From Candidatus Peregrinibacteria bacterium (GTDB taxonomy: Bacteria > Patescibacteriota > Gracilibacteria > UM-FILTER-43-11), in NCBI GenBank assembly GCA_016927155.1, contig JAFGNE010000086.1, positions 1 to 5,012 of the forward strand: a stretch of DNA of 5,012 nucleotides. The letters are read 5' to 3'. The notes beneath the pieces were generated by a model. The model searched no databases. It was not told the DNA's origin and worked only from the letters and a program-made list of their open reading frames with translations. Of this stretch, positions 1-4,271 are shown piece after piece. The position numbers and the translations under genes are program-made. Position 1 is the stretch's first letter, and each line of letters starts with the position of its first letter.

Positions 1-45
1 GATCAAAAGACTATCAAACATAGGTTATTGAGTTAAATCATCCTT

Positions 46-75
46 ATTTTAGTAAACACCCGTTCACTAAATCAA
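46..75 (-). promoter_or_regulatory. Possible leftward promoter with an embedded operator
   Basis: On the minus strand TTGATT (75..70) is followed after 18 bases by TAAAAT (51..46), a fair sigma70-type pair. The palindrome at 48-71 lies across the spacer and both core elements, where a repressor would normally bind. Transcription would start near base 39 and run out of the left edge. No open reading frame of useful length begins inside the window: ATGs downstream are followed quickly by stops, so the target gene must start beyond base 1. The core elements are imperfect and the region is AT-rich, so chance is a real alternative. Confidence 0.3.
48..71. promoter_or_regulatory. Palindromic operator candidate 1
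   Basis: Two 10-base arms, TTTAGTAAAC (48-57) and GTTCACTAAA (62-71), flank a four-base centre. They are reverse complements except at one position. The core AAAC-N4-GTTC is one base from GAAC-N4-GTTC, the core of the Gram-positive type LexA (DinR) SOS box. The right arm GTTCACTAA is repeated exactly at 93-101, which supports a repeated binding site. The identity of the regulator is inference; no lexA gene is visible here. Confidence 0.4.
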
Positions 76-81
76 GATAAT

Positions 82-101
82 TTTGAACAAATGTTCACTA
101 A
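82..101. promoter_or_regulatory. Palindromic operator candidate 2 (GAAC-N4-GTTC)
   Basis: TGAAC (84-88), AAAT, GTTCA (93-97) is a perfect palindrome with the same four-base spacing as candidate 1. The core GAACAAATGTTC matches the GAACRNRYGTTY portion of the Gram-positive LexA box. Its right arm extends to GTTCACTAA (93-101), identical to the arm at 62-70. The two sites are 31 bp apart centre to centre, about three helical turns, which would place two bound dimers on the same face of the DNA. Confidence 0.4.
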
Positions 102-113
102 TTGGCTTGACAA

Positions 114-214
114 AATCAGTATCTCTGCTCGGGAGGTAGGGGTCGAACCTACGAATGACGGATTCAGAGTCCGTTGCCTTACCACTTGGCGACTCCCGAG
201 CGGAAACACTGATT
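114..214. repeat. Short inverted repeat flanking the tRNA
   Basis: AATCAGT (114-120) and ACTGATT (208-214) are exact 7-base reverse complements on either side of the tRNA. In a leftward transcript they would extend the acceptor stem after an internal loop, and the 3' arm would be followed by TTTTG. This could act as a weak terminator or a processing stem. The 5' arm overlaps the gmk stop codon. Seven bases is short, so chance is possible. Confidence 0.35.
128..199 (-). tRNA. tRNA-Gln, anticodon CUG
   Basis: This 72-base gene folds into a full cloverleaf on the minus strand. The acceptor arms are TCGGGAG (199..193) and CTCCCGA (135..129), with discriminator G at 128. The D arm has a 3-bp GCC/GGC stem and an AAGTGGTAA loop. 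The anticodon arm is ACGGA-CTCTGAA-TCCGT with anticodon CTG at 167..165, reading CAG. The T arm is GTAGG-TTCGACC-CCTAC. The weak U1-A72 pair and G73 are known glutamine identity elements in E. coli, and the layout matches bacterial tRNA-Gln closely. No CCA is encoded (the next bases read CAG), so CCA must be added by nucleotidyltransferase. The gene begins 13 bases after the gmk stop and may be processed from the gmk transcript. Confidence 0.97.
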
Positions 215-788
215 ATTTTCGCGTTTCGGATTTTATAATATCTTCCACTTTTTGAACAGTTTTATTTAGCTCGCCCTGGATGTTTTCCACCAGGTAGTCG
301 CAATCGCGGGCGCGGGCGAACTCGTGTTTCATGCTTTCTTTGCGCTTGCCCAGCTCGTCTGAGGAAATAGCGGCGCGGCTCACAATCCTTTCAATCAGCT
401 CCGAGGGGTTGGGTACCGTAATGAAGATGGTGACCAGGTTTTTTTTCGGGATTTTGGCCCGGATGCTGTCGAACCCCTGGATATCCACTTCACGCACGAT
501 AGTTTCGCCTTTTTCCAGCCCTTCCATGATGTGGCTTTTGATGAGGCCGTAGTAATGGTCATGGTGTACGACGGCGTATTCCAGAAATTCATTGTTTTTG
601 ATGCCATCTTCAAACCTTTCCTTGGCGTAAAAACGGTAAATGTCGCCGTCTTTTTCGCCTTCACGCATAGGGCGTGTGGTAGCGGAAAGGGGATAAGTGA
701 ATTCAGGATGCCGTTTTTTAAGCTCCAAAAGCACCGAGCTTTTGCCTGATCCCGATGGGCCGACGATGATGAAAAGTTTTCCTTTCAT
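213..788 (-). CDS. gmk: Guanylate kinase
   Basis: Guanylate kinase phosphorylates GMP to GDP with ATP in the cytoplasm, feeding GTP and dGTP synthesis. From the chosen ATG (788..786) the protein has 191 residues, near the usual bacterial length of about 200. It opens with the P-loop GPSGSGKSS (residues 10-18). The GMP-binding segment SATTRPMREGEKDGDIYRF follows at about 35-53, then FLEYAVVHHDHYYGL and the REVDIQG strand, and a C-terminal lid and DYLVEN element as in the family. An upstream in-frame ATG at 812..810 would add eight residues (MLSLHCIL), but homologues normally begin just before the K-L-F-I-I-V-G strand. Neither start has a clear Shine-Dalgarno. The lid has SRAAISSDE where many homologues have a GRGTDSEE-type sequence, a mild divergence. 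The tRNA-Gln gene lies directly downstream on the same strand. Confidence 0.96.
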   Translation of the reverse strand: MKGKLFIIVGPSGSGKSSVLLELKKRHPEFTYPLSATTRPMREGEKDGDIYRFYAKERFEDGIKNNEFLEYAVVHHDHYYGLIKSHIMEGLEKGETIVREVDIQGFDSIRAKIPKKNLVTIFITVPNPSELIERIVSRAAISSDELGKRKESMKHEFARARDCDYLVENIQGELNKTVQKVEDIIKSETRK

Positions 789-849
789 GAGAATGCAGTG
801 AAGCGAAAGCATTTTAGCTTAAATTGCTTTTTTCGGAAATGGCAGATCG

Positions 850-878
850 TTGACTTCATGAATAGGAAATGATATAAT
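850..878 (+). promoter_or_regulatory. Strong sigma70-type promoter
   Basis: TTGACT (850-855) and a perfect TATAAT (873-878) are separated by exactly 17 bases, the best housekeeping-type promoter in the window. Transcription should begin around 885 and run rightwards into the hairpin-rich spacer. No protein gene begins within the next 700 bases, so the product is either a non-coding RNA or a very long leader of the membrane-protein gene at 1616. Confidence 0.62.
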
Positions 879-900
879 TAAATGATTTGATCTTGAACAA
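871..900 (-). promoter_or_regulatory. gmk: Possible gmk promoter, overlapping the divergent promoter
   Basis: On the minus strand TTGTTC (900..895) is followed after 18 bases by TATATC (876..871), a 4/6 match to the -10 consensus. Transcription would start near 864, leaving a leader of about 75 bases before the gmk ATG. The -10 overlaps that of the strong rightward promoter, so the two polymerases would compete. The match is modest and AT-richness alone could produce it. Confidence 0.25.
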
Positions 901-1260
901 TCAGCGCGAAGCGAGGAGAAAGAAACTATTTTGAATGAGTAATGTGCAATGAAAAATTTAAAATATTTTCTTTCTCCCTACTTTTACACCACCCCGATTT
1001 ACTTCGGGATAGGCAAAAGCAGCCTCTCTCCGCCTTAGGCGGATCGCAGAGGCCAAAAACAAAAACAAAATTTCCGCCATCCAGTCGCGGCCTATAAAAA
1101 TACTGGCTATACAGTAGGGAGGCCGTGTTTCTGTTCTAAGCTTTGTTTGGAGCAGGAACCACCGACCCGCCCCATCTAGGGTAGCGTGTCGTTAGGGCGT
1201 CCATCCACACCGCTGATACCAAAATTTTTTCGTGTATTATGTGATTGGCTGACGCCCTTT
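885..1260 (+). ncRNA. Candidate structured non-coding RNA, unassigned family
   Basis: Downstream of the strong promoter is a chain of hairpins with no credible open reading frame. In order: an 11-bp stem GGAGAAAGAAA (915-925) with 967-977; CCCGA/TCGGG (993-997/1004-1008); GCCTCT/AGAGGC enclosing CCGCC/GGCGG (1022-1053); an A-rich unpaired linker (about 1054-1071); CGGCCT/AGGCCG (1088-1093/1120-1125) with TACTG/CAGTA nested inside; a 9-bp stem with one bulge (1129-1137/1149-1158); and AGGGCGTC/GACGCCCT (1194-1201/1251-1258) followed by TTTAAT. CGCCC (1168-1172) could compete for GGGCG (1195-1199), giving two alternative folds. I looked for signatures of 6S, SRP, tmRNA, RNase P, 5S and common riboswitches and saw none. 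The 3' end is uncertain: 1260 or a T7 run at 1383-1389. An untranslated leader or degenerate repeats are alternatives. Confidence 0.42.
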
Positions 1261-1269
1261 AATAAAACT

Positions 1270-1294
1270 CTGAAACCTTTAAAAAAGGTTTCAG
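1270..1294. terminator. Perfect hairpin, possible terminator
   Basis: CTGAAACCTT (1270-1279) and AAGGTTTCAG (1285-1294) form a perfect 10-bp stem with a TAAAA loop. It is not followed by a T-run on the plus strand. Read leftwards it is followed by GAGTTTTATT, a weak U-tract, which would fit termination of leftward transcription. The stem is AT-rich, so its strength is moderate. Confidence 0.4.
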
Positions 1295-1323
1295 TACTTC
1301 CAAAAATAGAGGTCTTCGCTTTC

Positions 1324-1389
1324 AAAAAGCTCGCGATGCTCCGCAAGCTATGTCGCTTCAGGATCTTGCTACGCCTGCTCGCTTTTTTT
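1324..1389 (+). terminator. GC-rich hairpin tract ending in T7, possible rightward terminator
   Basis: AAAAAGC (1324-1330) pairs with GCTTTTT (1381-1387), and the segment ends in seven Ts (1383-1389). Between them are small stems such as AAGC/GCTT (1345-1348/1355-1358) and many near-copies of GCTCGC/GCTTGC words. The A-tract, structure, T-tract layout suits an intrinsic terminator for the transcript begun near 885, but no single long GC stem abuts the T-run. It could instead be a degenerate repeat. Confidence 0.3.
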
Positions 1390-1404
1390 AAGCTCACTTA
1401 TTAA

Positions 1405-1552
1405 GGGCTAAGGGTAGCCGAGTTGAGGGCATTCGAGAGGCTTTGCGAGCATGGTCCCTGAGCGCAATGGCTCGGGGTCGCAAAGCCGAACGATAGCGAA
1501 GTCGAGTCGCTGGACGAGACAAGCGTGCCTGAAATTTGGCTGCCCTTAGCCC
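1405..1552. repeat. 148-bp nested inverted-repeat element (MITE- or REP-like)
   Basis: The ends are 15-base inverted repeats, GGGCTAAGGGTAGCC (1405-1419) and GGCTGCCCTTAGCCC (1538-1552), pairing fully with one G-U. Inside, GGCTTTGCGA (1439-1448) pairs perfectly with TCGCAAAGCC (1478-1487). Within that, CCCTGAGC (1456-1463) pairs with GCTCGGGG (1470-1477) around a six-base loop. A further AGCGA/TCGCT hairpin sits at 1495-1511. The element is more GC-rich than its AT-rich flanks and has no coding frame I believe. Nested symmetry with defined ends suggests a small non-autonomous mobile or REP-like repeat, or a structured RNA. No target-site duplication is visible. Whether it recurs in the genome cannot be seen here. 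Confidence 0.5.
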
Positions 1553-1563
1553 GCATAAAACTC

Positions 1564-1593
1564 TTTCCAGTCTTTTTTGAAATGTGTTAAAAT
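1564..1593 (+). promoter_or_regulatory. Possible promoter of the membrane-protein gene
   Basis: An extended -10, TGT-TAAAAT (1585-1593), is preceded after 18 bases by TTTCCA (1564-1569), a 4/6 match to the -35. Transcription would start near 1600, leaving a leader of about 16 bases before the ATG at 1616. The site lies just outside the inverted-repeat element. Confidence 0.33.
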
Positions 1594-1615
1594 AAATGCC
1601 GGTAAAATAAAAATT

Positions 1616-2656
1616 ATGAACAGCCGCGATATTGTTCGTAAAGCCTGGCAGATTACGCAGGTCCATCTGAAAAAATTGATATGGTACGGGGCTGCCCCCG
1701 CGTTTTTTAGCGTGGTTGTCAGCAGTATTTATTTGGCTTACCAATACAATGCTTTTCGCACATCGGCCCTTTTTTCGGCGGAGAGCGACCAACATGTTGT
1801 GGAAACGGCGCGTACCTTATGGGAAGTGGTCGCTTCCCACCCAGGAGCCAGCCTCACGCTTGTCCTTGTCTCTGTTTTTTTCCTGATCGGTTATACCATC
1901 ATCCCCCCGATTTTCCGCGGCACGCTGATCCACGCTATCATGAAAATCAAGGATTACGAGCCCATTGAGGGGTCGGTGGAAGTGGGGGTGCGGCGGTTTT
2001 TTCCCCTGTTTGAATTTGGGCTTTTGACCGGTTCTTTCAGCATTATCACGCTTTTTACCGAAGGTTCTTTTGTCGTCCGCTGGTGGGGCGTCAATATTTT
2101 TTTGGTCATCCTTCCCATCCTCCTTTTTGTCGTTATGGTAGGCCTGATCATCAATTTTCTTTTCGCCTACGCGGAATATTTTATTGTTTTGGATAACAAA
2201 CGGCTGATCGAATCCATTAAGGAAAGCGCGGTCCTTGTGCTTTCCAACCTCAGGAAAACTTTCCTTATTTTCATGCTGATGCTTCTGATCAGCGCGCGGA
2301 TTATCCTGAACGTGATTCTGGTACTTCTCATCCCCAGCCTGGTCATTTTGCTGACCGGCTGGTTCGCCTCCAGTTTTTGGTCAGTGGTCGGCGTGGTGCT
2401 TATCAGTATTTTTTCCGTCGCAATCCTTTTGGTTTCTTCTTACCTTTTGGGATTGTTCCATGTTTTTGCCACCGCCGTCTGGGTGCTTACTTACGCTATC
2501 TTGGCCCACAAAACGAAACCGCCCATCAAGGACGTGGATTTAGGGCAGGGCAATACCAAACATATTTTTCCGGATCCCATCACCCCTCATGCCGCCCCGC
2601 CTTCCGCTTCGCCCGCCACAACGGAAATCCCGGCGACGATGGCCATAAGATATTAG
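1616..2656 (+). CDS. Multi-pass integral membrane protein of unknown function
   Basis: I do not recognise this protein. From the ATG at 1616 it has 346 residues. An in-frame TTG at 1577 would add 13, but those residues overlap the likely promoter and homologous-looking sequence seems to begin at MNSRDIVRKAW. No clear Shine-Dalgarno precedes either start. Hydrophobic stretches lie at about residues 21-44, 79-99, 129-148, 159-185, 214-240 and two more between 241 and 297, giving six to eight membrane helices. A hydrophilic tail rich in Pro, Ala and Thr follows (about 300-346). Two similar amphipathic lead-ins precede helices, SRDIVRKAWQITQVHLKKL and IESIKESAVLVLSNLRKTF, suggesting a repeated architecture like that of YciC/GPDPase-type membrane domains; this is a loose resemblance only. 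No catalytic motif, signal peptide or transporter signature was seen. The gene stands alone and converges on elp3. Confidence 0.85.
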   Translation: MNSRDIVRKAWQITQVHLKKLIWYGAAPAFFSVVVSSIYLAYQYNAFRTSALFSAESDQHVVETARTLWEVVASHPGASLTLVLVSVFFLIGYTIIPPIFRGTLIHAIMKIKDYEPIEGSVEVGVRRFFPLFEFGLLTGSFSIITLFTEGSFVVRWWGVNIFLVILPILLFVVMVGLIINFLFAYAEYFIVLDNKRLIESIKESAVLVLSNLRKTFLIFMLMLLISARIILNVILVLLIPSLVILLTGWFASSFWSVVGVVLISIFSVAILLVSSYLLGLFHVFATAVWVLTYAILAHKTKPPIKDVDLGQGNTKHIFPDPITPHAAPPSASPATTEIPATMAIRY

Positions 2657-2669
2657 TCTGAGGCGGGCG

Positions 2670-2705
2670 GCCTTGGGTATTCCGCATACGTCTCAAAGGC
2701 TTTTT
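2670..2705 (+). terminator. Possible terminator of the membrane-protein gene, overlapping the elp3 end
   Basis: GCCTT (2670-2674) pairs with AAGGC (2696-2700), which is followed by TTTTT (2701-2705). An inner stem GTAT/ATAC (2677-2680/2686-2689) caps it. The right arm and T-run lie inside the last codons of elp3 on the other strand, so the two genes would share the end region. The outer stem is only five pairs, so strength is uncertain. I saw no comparable T-run serving elp3 leftwards. Confidence 0.4.
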
Positions 2706-4270
2706 ACCATATAGGTTCCTTCCAATCGGTAGCCTAATTTTTTGTAATATTCCCTTGTCCCTATGGCGGCAATAATCATGAGGTTTTTATATCCGCCTTT
2801 TTTTGCGGTTTTCTCCGCTACAGTCATCAGCTGTTTGCCGAATCCCAGATGCTGGCTTTTGGAACGGACAGATGTTTTTTTGGAAAGGGACTCTGTTCGG
2901 CCGTACACGTGCAGTTCACGCACGATGGCTCCGTTTTTATGCAGCCGCAAGCGGCATAAACCAATGATTTTATCGAGGTTCGGTTCCTCAACGGAAATAA
3001 AGTATTCCGTGCCGCCATTGGCTTTGTATTCGCGGATGACCAAGCGGGTCGTTTTGATGGGGTTGTCCTGGATTTCCCGGCAACGTATGCACCGGCACGC
3101 CACGCCGAGTTTTTGTATTTCCTGCCGCAGGTTGGATTTTTTGCAGCCCATCATGATGCTGTCGGCCGGGATGTCGCGCACGATTCTTATGATACGGCAA
3201 TATTCGGGAACGGTTTTTTTGATGTCCGCGATCAGTTTGATCAGCTGCTTGTCCGAGTATGGCTTATGCGCTTTCGGGTTTTCGGCAACCATTTTCCCCA
3301 ATTTGCTTATCGGCGTGACTACGCAAGGGTAGATTTTAAGGTAATCGGGGCGCAGGCCTTCGTTTCCAAATAATTCCCGGCCGGATTTGAGGTCCGATTT
3401 GATGTTCGCCTTGGGCAGATTGGGCATCAGGTGGTGGCAAATCTTAAGTCCGGCATCGCGGCAAAGTTTTGTGGCGGCAATCGATTCTTTTAATCCATGC
3501 CCGCGTTTGCAGTAGGCATTCACCTTGTCATCCGTTGTCTGCACGCCAAGCTCCACCCCTGTTATCCCGAACTCGCGCCACCTTTTTATATCTTCCGGCG
3601 TCACCCAGTCCGGCCTGGTTTCCACCCACAGCCCCACACATCGGCACTTCGCCGTTTCGTTCTTTTTAATCAGTTTATCCAGTGTGGCATCTTTTTTTCC
3701 GCGTAGCTTCCCGGGACCTTCATTCAGCGCCCGATAAATCCCCGCGATGAAATCCGTCTGGTATCTATGCGGGATGGAGCTCCAGGTGCCGCCGGCGATC
3801 CTAATGTCGATTTTGCTCACGTCGTGGCCTTGCGCTGTTAATCCGTTCAGCCTGGCTTTTACCTGTTTGTACGCGTCGAACTGGTTCATCACCGCGCGCA
3901 TCATGGCGGGTTCGCTCGACAAATAACTTTTCGGCATCCCTTTTTCCGTGGGGCAAAAAATACACTCGCCCGGGCAGCCCCAATCCTTGGTAAGCACCGT
4001 AATGTTGGCGATGCCCGAAAGCGTGCGCACTTTGCGTTTTTGGATAAGCTGGATGAGGTTGGGGTTCGGCTTGATTTTTCCCTCTTCGGCCAGCTTCAAA
4101 TAGGCCTCAATAAGTTCGATGTTTTTAGGCAGGGTTTCCTTTGCCTCCTTGGTCATCCTGTTACGGATGATCTGCAACTTCTTCGCGTCCAAAACCTTTT
4201 CGCGCGTAAGCGCGAGGATTATTTTGCGGGAGAGAGGAGCCAGTGTTTTACGGATAGAATAGGCGGTCAT
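2693..4270 (-). CDS. elp3: Elp3-type tRNA U34 carboxymethyl-modification enzyme (radical SAM/GNAT)
   Basis: Elp3 uses a [4Fe-4S] cluster, S-adenosylmethionine and acetyl-CoA to start carboxymethyl modification at uridine 34 of tRNA anticodons. The 525-residue protein has the expected order. A basic N-terminal region (1-85) is followed by a radical SAM domain with CxxxCxxC at Cys99, Cys103 and Cys106, then LSSEPAMMRA, AGGTWSSIPHRYQ and VETRPDWV. A Cys cluster CRCIRCREI (392-400) and a GNAT domain (about 405-525) follow. The GNAT part has REYKANGGTEYFIS, the acetyl-CoA-binding QHLGFGKQL (473-481), GTREYYKKLGYRLEGTYMV and a normal C terminus. The radical SAM motif is the compact CxxxCxxC rather than the longer-spaced version of eukaryotic Elp3. 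The ATG lies one base after the stop of the upstream glycosyltransferase (TAAAATG), indicating an operon and probable translational coupling. No Elp1/2/4-6 partner is visible, as expected for stand-alone bacterial and archaeal forms. Confidence 0.96.
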   Translation of the reverse strand: MTAYSIRKTLAPLSRKIILALTREKVLDAKKLQIIRNRMTKEAKETLPKNIELIEAYLKLAEEGKIKPNPNLIQLIQKRKVRTLSGIANITVLTKDWGCPGECIFCPTEKGMPKSYLSSEPAMMRAVMNQFDAYKQVKARLNGLTAQGHDVSKIDIRIAGGTWSSIPHRYQTDFIAGIYRALNEGPGKLRGKKDATLDKLIKKNETAKCRCVGLWVETRPDWVTPEDIKRWREFGITGVELGVQTTDDKVNAYCKRGHGLKESIAATKLCRDAGLKICHHLMPNLPKANIKSDLKSGRELFGNEGLRPDYLKIYPCVVTPISKLGKMVAENPKAHKPYSDKQLIKLIADIKKTVPEYCRIIRIVRDIPADSIMMGCKKSNLRQEIQKLGVACRCIRCREIQDNPIKTTRLVIREYKANGGTEYFISVEEPNLDKIIGLCRLRLHKNGAIVRELHVYGRTESLSKKTSVRSKSQHLGFGKQLMTVAEKTAKKGGYKNLMIIAAIGTREYYKKLGYRLEGTYMVKSL

Positions 4271-4271
4271 T

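Noticed and set aside
107..135. Plus-strand TTGACA (107-112) as a promoter -35
   Set aside because: At the proper spacing the -10 would be CGGGAG inside the tRNA gene, and no rightward gene follows.
961..1083. Minus-strand small ORF beginning MAEILFLFLA, about 40 codons
   Set aside because: It has no ribosome binding site and lies exactly over the hairpins and A-rich linker. The hydrophobic run comes simply from the A/C-rich linker read backwards.
885..1260. 6S RNA, SRP RNA, tmRNA, RNase P RNA, 5S rRNA or a common riboswitch
   Set aside because: None of their hallmark conserved segments could be found on either strand by eye; a covariance-model search would be needed to exclude divergent forms.
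1176..1404. Two opposing ORFs of about 72-73 codons in the spacer
   Set aside because: They mirror each other on opposite strands, lie across hairpins and a terminator-like tract, and their translations show no family motif or sensible composition.
1405..1552. CRISPR array or tandem repeat
   Set aside because: The repetition is inverted and nested, not direct and evenly spaced; no repeat-spacer periodicity is present.
1394..1795. Minus-strand ORF of 133 codons
   Set aside because: It runs through the whole nested inverted repeat and the start of the membrane-protein gene on the other strand. Its Arg-rich translation has no recognisable motif.
2377..2661. Plus-strand ORF of 94 codons in another frame
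   Set aside because: It is a shadow of the membrane-protein gene, with unlike composition and no motif.
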